Assembly (NCBI GenBank): GCA_016716905.1
Contig: JADJUS010000006.1
Coordinates: 1-21,115, forward strand
Direction: 5' to 3'
DNA length: 21,115 nt
Source of the DNA: Acidobacteriota bacterium
GTDB taxonomy: Bacteria > Acidobacteriota > Vicinamibacteria > Vicinamibacterales > SCN-69-37
Under the pieces are notes generated by a model. It searched no databases, had not been told where the DNA came from, and saw only the letters and a list, made by a program, of their open reading frames with translations. The translations under genes and the position numbers were made by a program. Below are positions 6,487 through 15,400 of the stretch, in pieces. Every line of letters starts with the position of its first letter. Position 1 is the stretch's first letter.

Positions 6487-9400
6487 TTACCCCGTCAGCC
6501 CGCGCCCGAGTTCCTCGAGCACCTGCCGCACCCGTTCAAACACACCGCCTGGCGCCCTTGGGTCCGTCGGCGCCTCGGCCAGAATCTCTTCCCGGGTGAA
6601 CCCCGTGGTGACCTCGCCGGTCGTCGCTCGGGTGGTCCACCACGATTCTCGGCCCGGCGCCACATCTGGCGTCTTGATCCGCCCTGTCGTCTTTGGATTC
6701 AGACGCCCGGGCGGCGGTACAGTCGGTTTAACCACCGCAGGGGTGGGCCGCAACACCGGTTTGGTCATATCGAGCTTGAGGATCGCAGGCGGTAAAAGCG
6801 TCAAATCACCTCTGGTTTGGACCATTTTAAGCAGCCAAACAGGGTCTAATTTGGCAGACTGTCTGAACTTGAACACTACTGCCTGGCCTTCACGCTCCAG
6901 GGTCTCCAGGCCCAGCCTATCAGCCATCGTTCGGATCTTCGCGTATTCGGCTATATTTAGCACTGTTTCTGGCAATAGCCCATAACGATCGCCAAGTTCG
7001 GCAATTAACTCGTCAACTTCAGGCACGGTCCTGGTGTTAGCCAGGCGTCGGTAGGCCGCCAGTCGCTGGTTCATATCGGGGATGAACTGCTCGTCAATCC
7101 TGAGGTTGAGCTTCAGATTCACGGCGGTCCGGCGGTCATCCTCGATGTCTTCGCCCTTCAGCTCCCGGAATGGTCTCTTCGAGAAGCTTCTGTACATGTC
7201 GAATCCGACAGCTTCGATGTGCCCGCTCTGCTGGCCGCCCAGGAGATTTCCAGCGCCGCGGATTTCAAGGTCGAGGGCCGCAATCCGGAAGCCCGACCCG
7301 AGGTCGCTGAATTCGCGAATCGCCGCCAAACGCTTCCTGGCTATCGGCGACAGCGACTGTTCGGGCGGAATCAGCAGGTACGCATAGGCCCGCCGGTCCG
7401 ATCGCCCCACTCGTCCTCGCAGCTGATACAGCTGCGACAGGCCATACCGATCGGCGCGGTTAATCACGATGGTGTTCGCGTTCCCGATATCGAGGCCGTT
7501 TTCGACGATGGTGGTGGAGACGAGGACGTCGCATTTGTGGGCGACAAAGTCGACCATGACCTTTTCCAGCTCGCCGTCGCCCATCTGGCCGTGGCCAATA
7601 CCAATCCGCACGTCGGGCACCAAACGCTGAATCAGCCCGGCGATGGAGAAGATCGACTCCACGCGGTTGTGGACGAAATACACCTGGCCGCCTCGCTCAA
7701 TCTCGGTCCTGATCGCGCGGGTGATCACGTCCTGGTCAAACTTCACCACGTGCGTCTGAATCGAGAGCCGGTCGCGTGGCGGTGTCTCAATCACCGACAT
7801 GTCGCGGATCCCCACCAGCGACATGTTCAACGTCCGCGGGATCGGCGTCGCGGTCATTGTCAGCACATCGACCTTCTTGCGAATCTGCTTCAGCCGTTCC
7901 TTGTGCACCACGCCGAATCGCTGCTCTTCATCCACCACCAGCAGGCCGAGGTCGCGAAACGCCACGTCTTTCGACAGCAGGCGATGCGTGCCAACGATGA
8001 TGTCGAGTTGGCCTGACGCGAGTTTCTCGAGCGAGGCCTGCTGCTCTGACTTGCTGCGGAAGCGGCTCACCCTGTCGATGCGAACAGGAAGCCGGCGAAC
8101 CGGTCCTTCAACGTGCGCTCGTGCTGAAACGCCAGCACCGTGGTAGGCGCAAGGAACGCGACTTGTTTTCCGTCCATCACGGCTTTGAACGCCGCGCGCA
8201 TGGCGACTTCGGTCTTGCCGTAACCAACGTCGCCGCAGAGCAGGCGGTCCATCGGCATCGTGGATTCCATGTCTTTGGAAATATCCGCGATTGCCGACTG
8301 CTGGTCGGGCGTGAGCACATACTCAAACGCATCGTCGAACTCGTGCTGCCAGTGTGAGTCGGGTGTGAATGCGTGGCCGACCACGGCCTTGCGCGCGGCG
8401 TAGAGCTTGAGCAGCTCCTCGGCCATGTCGCGCATCGCCTTCTTGACGCGCGTCTTGGCTTTTTCCCAGGTCGCGCCACCCAGCTTGTCGAGGTGGGTGC
8501 GGCGCCGCCGGGTATTTTTGAACCAGGTCGAGCCGATCGAGCGGCACGAAGAGTTTGTCTTCGCCGGCGTAACGCAGTTCCATGAACTCCTGCGCTTCGC
8601 CCCCAGGGCCGATGGCCATTTTCTTGAGCCCGACGAACCGGCCAATGCCGTTGTCGATGCACGACCAGGTCGTCCACTTTGAGGTCGCGGAAGTCCGAGA
8701 CAAACGTGCGCACAGCCGACTTTCGGCGCTCGCTGCTGCTGCGGCGTTCCTCGTCGAACAGGTCGGTCTCTGCGAACAGCAGCAGGTTGCCGGTGGGGAG
8801 GTGGAAGCCGCGCGACAGGTGGCCGGTGGTGACCAGCACTGTCGCCCGGGCCATATCTTCGTTGTCGCCGATGACGCGGCCACGCACTTCGTAGTCGGCC
8901 AGCAGCTCGATGGTGCGTTCAGCGCGACCCGGCGTGGCCGCGATAAAGACGACGGTGTCGCCGCGTTCGCGGGCCTGTCGAATTTCTTCGACCCAGTCGC
9001 CGATGCGGCCTCGATATTCAAGCACCGGCTGACATGGCACGTGCACTTCACCAGCGGTATCGTCGAGCGCCAGTTGCGTAAGGCGGGAACCGCGCTCGAG
9101 CCACGCTTCCAGATCGGCCCAGGCCAAGGCGAAGTATTCGTACGGCAACGCCATCGCGTTCTTGGCAGCCGCATCCTCCGCGCTCAACCGCCACTGTTCT
9201 TCAAGTCCACGCCCTCGCGACGCCACGTCGTCCAACTCGTAGATCAGCAGCGTGGCACCAGCGCGCCTGACATAGTCGATGAAGGTGGCGGAGCGGTCGT
9301 TATCATCAGCGGCTGGCGCCGCTTCGTCGTGTCTGGCGGACGCTCGCGCGGCCTCGTCGTGTAGGGAATTTCGTAGGGCGGCGTGAACCTCAACGCCGCC

Positions 9401-10135
9401 GATCTTGGGCATCAATTCCCGTTGCGGCGTCAGCGTGAGCGAGTCGAGCGCCTTGAGCGAGCGCTGCGTTGCGGCGTCGTATCGGCGGACAGACTCGATG
9501 ATGTCGCCGATGAACTCCAGGCGAATCGGTTGTTCCTCCGAGGTCGGATACAGATCGACGACGCCCCCGCGGACGAAAAACTCGCCGTGTTGATCGACCG
9601 GGTCCTCCGACGTGAAGCCGGCGACGGCCAGGCGTTCGCGCAGTTCGTGGACGGGAATCTCGACGCCGGGTTTCAGGATGATGGTGGCGGCCGCCAGCCG
9701 AGATGGGTCGGTGAGCCTGGGCGGCAGCGCCCGTGCGGAGGCGATCACCAGTTGGGCCGTGCCCGTGGCCAACGCGGCCAGAGCTCGTGCGCGCGCCGAG
9801 GCCACCTGAAGGTGTGGCGCGAGCCCGCGGTACGGATCCACTTCCTGGGAGGGGAAGGGCAGTACGGCCTGTTCAGCCTGTGAATCCGACAGACCTTTCA
9901 TCACGCCCAGGAAAAACCGGGCGTCCTGGGTGACTTGTTCCACGTCCTGGTCGGTGGGTACCACCAGAACGACGGGGCCGTCCTGAGCCAGTGCGGAGGC
10001 GTGGAACGCCACAGCACCTGGGCCAAGGCCGGCCAGGCGCGGAAGCGATCGGGAAAGGCCGGCTCTGGTGGCGGCCGACTTCAGCAGCGATCGGAACGCG
10101 AGGGACGCTGACGGATGAAGCACGAAAGAGAACAC
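6487..10135 (-). CDS. mfd: Transcription-repair coupling factor Mfd, several frameshifts
   Basis: A double-stranded DNA translocase that removes stalled RNA polymerase at lesions and recruits UvrA; about 1215 residues. It starts at GTG 10135-10133 (FSFVLHPSASLAFRSLLK). The N-terminal UvrB-like part includes VLPFPSQEVDPYRGLAPHLQ, ERLAVAGFTSEDPVDQHGEF, FVRGGVVDLYP. The RNA polymerase-interacting part includes DLVVH and, after a shift near 8668, GIGRFVGLKKMAIGPGGEAQ and LRYAGEDKLFVPLDRLDLVQ. After a shift near 8510 come LDKLGGATWEKAKTRVKKAM and Walker A CGDVGYGKTEVAMRAAFKAV. After a shift near 8085 come VGTHRLLSKDV, the VVDEEQRFGV motif, LTMTATPIPRTLNMS, RGRVGRSDRRAYAYLL and IRGAGNLLGGQQSGHIEAVG. 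A compensating pair lies at about 7163-7195. The C-terminal about 100 residues are proline-rich and carry FTREEILAEA. Translocase motifs are complete, so the gene is probably functional. Confidence 0.95.
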
Positions 10136-10150
10136 TCCATCCTAGCAGGT

Positions 10151-10190
10151 GCGGAAGTTGGGAACTTAGGAACTGGGGAAGTTAGGAACT
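10151..10190. repeat. Short 16-bp tandem repeat between mfd and the hldC-like gene
   Basis: On the minus strand the units AGTTCCTAACTTCCCC and AGTTCCTAAGTTCCCA are followed by a partial copy, ACTTCC. The first unit supplies the last codons and the TAA stop (10184-10182) of the upstream gene, so the repeat has grown across its 3' end. Such AGTTCC/GGAACT arrays look like slippage products. Confidence 0.6.
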
Positions 10191-10655
10191 GCCCTTCACC
10201 TTTTCAATGATCGAGGTTGTGGACCAGCCCTGTTCCACGGGCATCAGGATGACCTTGCCGCCTCGGGCCTCAACTGTGTCGCGGCCGACGATCTTGTCTG
10301 GCGCCCAGTCGGCGCCTTTCACCAGCACATCGGGTTGAATGGCCTTGATGATCTCGGCGGGCGTCTCCTCGTCAAAAACCACCACTGCGCTCACGCACGC
10401 CAGCGCGTCCAGCACCTCGGCCCGTTCGGCCTCAGGCGTGAGGGGTCTTGTAGGTCCCTTGATCGCGCTGACCGACCGGTCGGAGTTGATGGCAACGATG
10501 AGCACGTCGCCTTCGGCCCGGGCCGCTTGCAGGTACCGGACGTGACCTGGGTGGAGCAGGTCGAACACGCCGTTGGTGTACGCGATGCGCTGGCCGGCGG
10601 CGCGCGCGCGCTCAGCCCATGCGGCGGCTTCGGATCTGGACGAGAGGACCACCAA
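10182..10655 (-). CDS. rfaE2: D-glycero-beta-D-manno-heptose 1-phosphate adenylyltransferase (RfaE2/HldC type)
   Basis: A nucleotidyltransferase of about 157 residues that makes ADP-heptose from heptose 1-phosphate for the LPS inner core. The Rossmann nucleotidyltransferase signature reads YTNGVFDLLHPGHVRYLQAA, with HPGH as the ATP-binding HxGH motif. VAINSDRSVSAIKGPTRPLT and VDVLVKGADW-type motifs follow (here PDVLVKGADWAPDKIVG), and the C-terminal STTSIIEKVK is the T-S-x-I-I-x-K/R motif of the family. The HldE kinase domain is absent, so this is the stand-alone HldC form. The start is TTG 10655-10653 or GTG 10652-10650; no strong ribosome-binding site decides between them. The gene is intact. 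It lies 46 bases upstream of mfd on the same strand and is probably the first gene of that run. It implies the cell makes heptose-containing LPS, in keeping with the wzm/wzt exporter. Confidence 0.92.
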   Translation of the reverse strand: MVVLSSRSEAAAWAERARAAGQRIAYTNGVFDLLHPGHVRYLQAARAEGDVLIVAINSDRSVSAIKGPTRPLTPEAERAEVLDALACVSAVVVFDEETPAEIIKAIQPDVLVKGADWAPDKIVGRDTVEARGGKVILMPVEQGWSTTSIIEKVKGSS

Positions 10656-10699
10656 TGAAGGTTATCGCAAGTGCCAGAGCGTTTGCCGTGTGCATGCAG

Positions 10700-10753
10700 C
10701 GTAGCTGGGCCTGTGCGCGCGGAACGTAGCTCGGCCTGTTCTTCAAGGCCGAG
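10700..10753. repeat. Palindromic CGTAGC-hairpin repeat, one full and one partial copy
   Basis: CGTAGCTGGGCCTGT (10700-10714) and CGTAGCTCGGCCTGT (10725-10739) are 25 bases apart. The second copy forms a perfect hairpin, CTCGGCCT (10730-10737) with AGGCCGAG (10746-10753), loop of 8. A relative with compensating stem changes lies on the other strand at 15332-15360. The element sits between the divergent hldC-like gene (start 10655) and the membrane-protein gene (10782), the only apparent non-coding stretch there. Confidence 0.7.
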
Positions 10754-10781
10754 GATTATGCGCTAAGCGTAGAATCGGCCC

Positions 10782-11597
10782 ATGTCACCGCGTCGAACGC
10801 GCCTGGCCGTCGAAAGGCGAGAGGCGGCCGTCAGCAAGCTGGCGGCCAACCTGAAGACGCGTCATTCTCCGCGACTGACGATGTTGGGTGTCGTGTCGTG
10901 CGCGGCCGGCGCGGGATTCCTGGCCTCGGCGGTCATGTTGTGGATGGGCTTGCGGTACATGCCGGTGCGATATGCGCTGGCGGGCATGGCCGGTTACGGC
11001 GTCTTTCTTGCCATGATGAACGTGTGGCTGGGCCGTCATGCGAGGGTCTCGACGTTCGAGCGCGTGACGGACGTCGTCAACCCTTTGGATGTCCCAGGTG
11101 ATGTGTTCCTCGGCGGGTCAAGAGCCGCTGGACGCGTGGCGGACGGGCTCTTCAAGGGGGGCCGGTCAGGTGGCGCGGGCGCCAGCGCGTCGTTCGACGC
11201 GACCGGAGTTGCGCCGCAGATGCCGCCGGTGCCGCTGATGATGGGCGGCCCGGTGGAGAGGGGGAGTTCGAAAGGGTTCTCGCTGGACGACCTCGATCTG
11301 GACGAGGGCGCCAAGGTGCTTCCGCTGCTGGCAGTGGTCGCCATTGCGGCGGGGTTGATCGCGTGCGCGAGCGTGGTCTGGTCTGCGCCGCAGATGTTGG
11401 CTGAGTTGCTGGTGGATGGCGCGGTGGCAGGTGCGGCCTATCAGCGCTTGCGAGCCACGACCGTGGACTGGACGTTTGGGGTCATGCGCCGCACATGGCT
11501 CCCGGCGACATTCATCGTTGTGACGTTCGTGCTGCTGGGCTACGCGGGCCATTACTTCAGCCCAGGAGCGGATTCAATCGGGGACTTTTTCCGCTGA
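10782..11597 (+). CDS. Unrecognised integral membrane protein
   Basis: An intact protein of 271 residues starting MSPRRTRLAVERREAAVSKL. The basic N-terminus is followed by hydrophobic segments at about 33-56 and 61-83. A soluble loop (about 85-178) contains a glycine/alanine-rich stretch (GGRSGGAGASASFD), a proline/methionine stretch (PQMPPVPLMM) and an acidic patch (SLDDLDLDEG). Further hydrophobic segments lie at about 179-200, perhaps 203-221, and 239-258, and the C-terminus is PGADSIGDFFR. By charge the N-terminus is probably cytoplasmic. No catalytic motif or known domain is visible. It is flanked by a repeat upstream and has no partner gene on its strand; GC content and codon use look native. 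The call rests on an open frame with clear membrane helices. Confidence 0.65.
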   Translation: MSPRRTRLAVERREAAVSKLAANLKTRHSPRLTMLGVVSCAAGAGFLASAVMLWMGLRYMPVRYALAGMAGYGVFLAMMNVWLGRHARVSTFERVTDVVNPLDVPGDVFLGGSRAAGRVADGLFKGGRSGGAGASASFDATGVAPQMPPVPLMMGGPVERGSSKGFSLDDLDLDEGAKVLPLLAVVAIAAGLIACASVVWSAPQMLAELLVDGAVAGAAYQRLRATTVDWTFGVMRRTWLPATFIVVTFVLLGYAGHYFSPGADSIGDFFR

Positions 11598-11618
11598 GAT
11601 ACAAAACGTGTGCGCGTG

Positions 11619-11843
11619 CTACCTGGGTATCCCGGTCGGCAAGTAGCCCATGCCCGCACCGTCGAGCCACATCAAGTCGTACTTCTCAGCCCACCACAGG
11701 ACAAACTGCACCGGACTCTCGCCCGCATCGAAGGCGGCACGCAGGGGTTCAACCTCGCCGCACAGGTCGTTCCAGCTGCAGGCGAGGTTTGCCGTGCAGA
11801 CGACGTCCACCTGTGCAGCCCATTCATCGAATGTCAGGCTCAT
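11619..11843 (-). CDS. Small unknown protein, resembles short phage/plasmid-type EWxxxVD proteins
   Basis: 74 residues: MSLTFDEWAAQVDVVC, then CSWNDLCGEVEPLRAAFDAG and ESPVQFVLWWAEKYDL. The pattern F-x-E-W-x-x-x-V-D ... F-D-x-G-x-S-P resembles the short acidic proteins seen on phages and plasmids (DUF5419-like); I am not certain of this. Five aromatic/tryptophan positions and the FDAGESP turn suggest a small folded protein. It starts at ATG 11843-11841, 41 bases after the helicase stop, with an AAGGA-like site about 12 bases upstream, so it may be expressed with the helicase. There is no membrane segment or signal. Confidence 0.55.
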   Translation of the reverse strand: MSLTFDEWAAQVDVVCTANLACSWNDLCGEVEPLRAAFDAGESPVQFVLWWAEKYDLMWLDGAGMGYLPTGIPR

Positions 11844-11884
11844 GACTAGCGTGTCCTTGTAGGGGACTTTAGCATCGTCAAAGT

Positions 11885-14800
11885 CTAACCGGCTGCGACC
11901 TTCGCCGTCCGAAAGAGGCTGTCGGGCATCGCCTTACGCAAACGCCAAGTCACCGCAATTGGGCGGCTTCCCTGATGTGACATGTAGTCAGCAGCTCCAA
12001 GGAACGTGTAGCCGGCAGTTCTCCCGCCTTCGTATTTTCGATCGCGCACGAAGAGGAAGACGTTGGTGCCCTTGGTTCGCTGTTGAATGTACCGTCTGCC
12101 AGTGGGTGACTCAAGCGAAGTGATTGATTGAGATTCCCAGTGAAAGAGATCTGGAGAGATCGCGTAGTCACGGTACATCGTCGAGGGGGAGTAGTGCCTT
12201 TCCGTCTTCTCTAGCGTTATGAATAAGAGGTCACTCGTGGTCTCCGTGTCAAAGGAGACTCCCTCGCGTGGTTTGTGGGGTCGTGCGAATGTCATCTTGC
12301 CAAATGCCGTCATGATTTCAGCAAGGGAGGCCCTCGAGTGCACCGAGAGGGGGACTTTGTGGGTCCAGCGCATCTGGTTATCGAGGGCTTCTGGTATGTG
12401 GTCTGCTCTATCCTCGAGCACGTTGAATAGCTCGCTGAGTTCGTGGGCTACGGCTTGGTTGGCGTACAGTCGCGCGAACGAAACCTGGAGTGAGACGATC
12501 TCTCTGTTATGTGGCCAGAGTAGAAAATGAAGCCCCATCAACGCGCGGCCGGTGAAACTCGACGGATCAAAGTCCTCAGCTTCCAGCGCGCCAAGAGCGG
12601 CGCGTCGGTAGAGGTTTAGACGCCATGGGTCATCGACATGTAGGAGCCTTTGAAAGGCCGTTGCAAGGCGAACTTCGTCGGGACCCTGGTCATCGGCCAG
12701 GAGGCCTGCAGCGCGCTTGAGTCCCGACCAGGTCCAGCCGTTGACCCGATACACATCCTCGACCTCCAACGCAGCTGAATGAAGAAACTCCTTGAGATCG
12801 ATGCCTCTAGGGTCACGGCCGGTCTGTCTCCACGAGTCGGCCAGCGCACGTAGTTCCGAGGCCAAACTAGCGAAAGTCCCTCCAACGCTTTGCTTGATGT
12901 TTCCCAGAACGATCTCTGAGGCGACTCGGTCCAACTGAATTGAGCATCCAGATGGGAGTCGCGGGAAGCCCTCCTCAACCTGGCGAATGAGATCAGGTCG
13001 ATGACCTCCAACAAGGGCACGTAGCCTGAGATCGAATCGAAAGCGCCGGTGGGCTCCTCCAATAAAGTCAAGGACAGTCAAACAGGCCTTGGTGTCTGAA
13101 CGCCTGAGACCGCGACCAAGTTGCTGCAAGAACACCAAAGCGCTTTCGGTTGGCCGCAAAAAAAGTACGGTATCTACTTGTGGCACGTCGACGCCTTCGT
13201 TAAAGAGGTCGACGCAAAACACGACATTCACTGAGCCATCCCTGAGGTTCCGCAGGGCCGACTCTCGCAGTTCAATCGGTGTATCACCGGACACTGCGAC
13301 GGCCGGTAGACCCTGCCGATTGAACTCAGAGGCCATGAACTCGGCGTGCTTCACACTTACGCAGAAGCCAAGTGCGCGCATCCTGCGGGGGGCCGTTACT
13401 TTGCTACGAATTGCCTCGAGAATCATCGAGACTCGCGCCTGGTTGCCCGTGTACAGATTCTCTAGCCGGGGAATATCGTATCCACCACGAGACCATGGGA
13501 TTTGTGACAAGTCGGTCTCGTCGTGGAGCCCAAAGTACTGGAATGGGCTCAGTAGACCGCGTTCCAGTGCATCCCACAGGCGCAATTCGACGGCAATTCG
13601 CCCGTCGAACCACTCAAGGATGCTTCGGCCGTCCGTTCGTTCAGGTGTGGCGGTAAGGCCGAGGAGCACCTTGGGCTGCAGGTGGCTTAGGAGACGCGAG
13701 TATGTGGTCGCGGCCGCATGGTGAAATTCATCCACGACCACCACGTCGAAGGTTTCGGGTGGAATCTCGGCAAGATCGATCTGTGCCAGCGACTGAATTG
13801 ATGCGAAGACATGGCGGCCCTGCTGTGGCTTCCGCCCTTCTACCAGAAGCTCCCCGAATGCCCCGTCGCGCAAAACAGCCCGATAGGCCGCAAGGCTCTG
13901 GGACAGGATTTCCCGGCGGTGTGCAACAAACAGCAGACTTGGATCTTTGCGGGGTTGACGCAGCTGCAAATAGTCGAAAGCGGCGACCAGAGTCTTACCG
14001 GTTCCGGTCGCGGCTACGACGAGATTCTTGTGCCGACCATGTCGCTCCCTCTCAGTTTGGAGCTTCTCGAGCATTTCGCGTTGAAATGGCCAAGGTTGAA
14101 GATGGAAGTGAAATGTCGGAGCCGCGGCCTGGTCCTGGGGAGTGGCAATAGCGAGGTCGAAGCGATCGGCGTCACGTGCAGGGTCGTATGGCTCGTAGTC
14201 TTGATCGGCCCAATAGCTGTCAAAGGCCGCTCTGAACTTGTCAATCAGGCTTGGCGTTGAGGCCTGGGCCAGGCGTACGTTCCACTCAACTCCATCCAAC
14301 ATCGCGCTTTGCGTCAGATTCGACGAGCCGATAAATGCTGTTGAGTAGCCAGATAGTCGCTCAAAGAGCCACGCCTTGGCGTGCAATCGGGTGGTCCGGG
14401 TGTCGTAGGACACTCTGACTTCTGCACCGATCGAAACGAGCCAATCAAGTGCGCGTCGTCCGGTCGAACCAGTGTAGACAGTTGTGATAACTCTCAGTGG
14501 ACGGCCCGCTCGACAGTGTTCCTGAAGGGCGGATTGGACCAATCGGACACCGGTCCATCGGATGAAAGCGCAGAGAAGGTCGATGCGATCTGCTGATTGA
14601 ATTTCTCGTGCTATGGTGACGGCGACTGAGGGCTCACCTCTGGCGTTGACGAGCAAGTCGGGAGTCGACAAAGGAACCAGAGGCCGCTCAGTAGCGAGGA
14701 CGGGGCCCAAGCCTCTCCCGAGTGCCCTGATTTCACGGAGGACCGACAGGGGAACCACGAGGTCAACTGCGCCACCGGCGTCATCGTCTGCATCCCCATC

Positions 14801-15040
14801 GCGCAGCCACTTCAGTAGGGCGTTGCAAAGCGTGGCCTGGCGCTCGAGCCTCTGCTCCTCTGGAATCGCCCTGAGGACACGCTCGATAATTTGTCGCACA
14901 TGTTCGGCTACCGCGATGTGCGCTTCGGCTGGATCCGGTGATTCTTTCGCGACACGAGAGGGATCCAGCCTCTCGAGTAGTCTGCTCAGTTCATCAGTGA
15001 TCAGGCGGTCGTACAGGCCGGGAACCGGTTCGTGGGGCAC
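11885..15040 (-). CDS. PLD-like + superfamily II helicase + DUF3427-type protein
   Basis: An intact protein of 1051 residues from GTG 15040-15038 to TAG 11887-11885. The N-terminus (PVPGLYDRLITDELSRLLE) is followed by a phospholipase D-like domain with H-A-K at 220-222 and GSSN at 238-241; the usual HKD aspartate position holds Glu. The helicase core follows: Walker A AATGTGKT (343-350), DEAH-type box DEFH (437-440), GLTATPERTD (461-470), the second RecA domain with VVFCVDLFNEGVDVPQVDTV, and motif VI QQLGRGLRR (639-647). The C-terminal third (from about 780) includes LHFLLWPHN, YSPSTMYRDYAISPDLFHWE, SPTGRRYIQQ and VFLFVRDRKY, characteristic of DUF3427. Such proteins occur sporadically in bacteria, often near restriction or defence genes; their biochemical role is not settled. 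GC content is visibly lower than the flanks, and this longest unbroken frame has no frameshift. It is probably acquired DNA with a nucleic-acid-processing or defence role (inference). Confidence 0.9.
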   Translation of the reverse strand: MPHEPVPGLYDRLITDELSRLLERLDPSRVAKESPDPAEAHIAVAEHVRQIIERVLRAIPEEQRLERQATLCNALLKWLRDGDADDDAGGAVDLVVPLSVLREIRALGRGLGPVLATERPLVPLSTPDLLVNARGEPSVAVTIAREIQSADRIDLLCAFIRWTGVRLVQSALQEHCRAGRPLRVITTVYTGSTGRRALDWLVSIGAEVRVSYDTRTTRLHAKAWLFERLSGYSTAFIGSSNLTQSAMLDGVEWNVRLAQASTPSLIDKFRAAFDSYWADQDYEPYDPARDADRFDLAIATPQDQAAAPTFHFHLQPWPFQREMLEKLQTERERHGRHKNLVVAATGTGKTLVAAFDYLQLRQPRKDPSLLFVAHRREILSQSLAAYRAVLRDGAFGELLVEGRKPQQGRHVFASIQSLAQIDLAEIPPETFDVVVVDEFHHAAATTYSRLLSHLQPKVLLGLTATPERTDGRSILEWFDGRIAVELRLWDALERGLLSPFQYFGLHDETDLSQIPWSRGGYDIPRLENLYTGNQARVSMILEAIRSKVTAPRRMRALGFCVSVKHAEFMASEFNRQGLPAVAVSGDTPIELRESALRNLRDGSVNVVFCVDLFNEGVDVPQVDTVLFLRPTESALVFLQQLGRGLRRSDTKACLTVLDFIGGAHRRFRFDLRLRALVGGHRPDLIRQVEEGFPRLPSGCSIQLDRVASEIVLGNIKQSVGGTFASLASELRALADSWRQTGRDPRGIDLKEFLHSAALEVEDVYRVNGWTWSGLKRAAGLLADDQGPDEVRLATAFQRLLHVDDPWRLNLYRRAALGALEAEDFDPSSFTGRALMGLHFLLWPHNREIVSLQVSFARLYANQAVAHELSELFNVLEDRADHIPEALDNQMRWTHKVPLSVHSRASLAEIMTAFGKMTFARPHKPREGVSFDTETTSDLLFITLEKTERHYSPSTMYRDYAISPDLFHWESQSITSLESPTGRRYIQQRTKGTNVFLFVRDRKYEGGRTAGYTFLGAADYMSHQGSRPIAVTWRLRKAMPDSLFRTAKVAAG

Positions 15041-15124
15041 TGGCGGCCTAGTCTAAGGTGTTTTCGACAGATGGGTGCATATCGTCCCAGGCCCAAGCCC
15101 AGGACCTCCGGACGAACTGACGCG

Positions 15125-15325
15125 GTTTTCAGCCGGCGTGCGGGTCGCCGGGCCGCCCGACTGCGAGCGACGCGACGGCGGTAGCCTGAAAAACGACGCG
15201 GAAGGGGGAGAGGCCGCGTGGGATAGGGACCCACGCGCTGGACACGAGACGATTGCCCTGGAGCGCCGTTTTTGCGCGGCGTCGAGCCGGAGGGTGGCAC
15301 GGCGACACGCACGGCGGCTGAAAAC
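15125..15325. repeat. About 200-bp element with 26-bp terminal inverted repeats (MITE-like or large structured DNA)
   Basis: The left end (15125-15150) begins GTTTTCAGCCGGCGTGCG. The right end (15325-15300, read on the minus strand) begins GTTTTCAGCCGCCGTGCG. The two match at 24 of 26 positions. Between them is a perfect hairpin, CGCGTGGG (15215-15222) with CCCACGCG (15230-15237). No open frame in it looks coding. Together with 15041-15124 and 15326-15454 it fills the gene-free stretch between wzt and the helicase. Target-site duplications are not obvious. Confidence 0.6.
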
Positions 15326-15331
15326 TTCGAT

Positions 15332-15360
15332 CGCGGCCTTGAGATTCAGGCCGCGCTACG
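15332..15360 (-). repeat. Second CGTAGC-hairpin repeat, with compensating stem change
   Basis: The minus strand starts CGTAGC at 15360, with stem CGCGGCCT (15355-15348) and AGGCCGCG (15339-15332), loop of 8. Compared with the copy at 10725-10753, the second stem pair has changed from T-A to G-C on both sides, keeping the hairpin. Confidence 0.65.
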
Positions 15361-15400
15361 AAATGCCTGCCAGGCGCCAAGAGACCCTTCAGTCCTTCAT

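Noticed and set aside
5443..6795. 450-residue open frame on the plus strand
   Set aside because: It lies opposite the surA-like gene and the mfd 3' end, has no recognisable domain, and is explained by GC-rich third positions on the other strand.
8060..8690. Programmed frameshifting in mfd
   Set aside because: No slippery heptamer plus structure was noticed, and similar breaks occur in many unrelated genes here.
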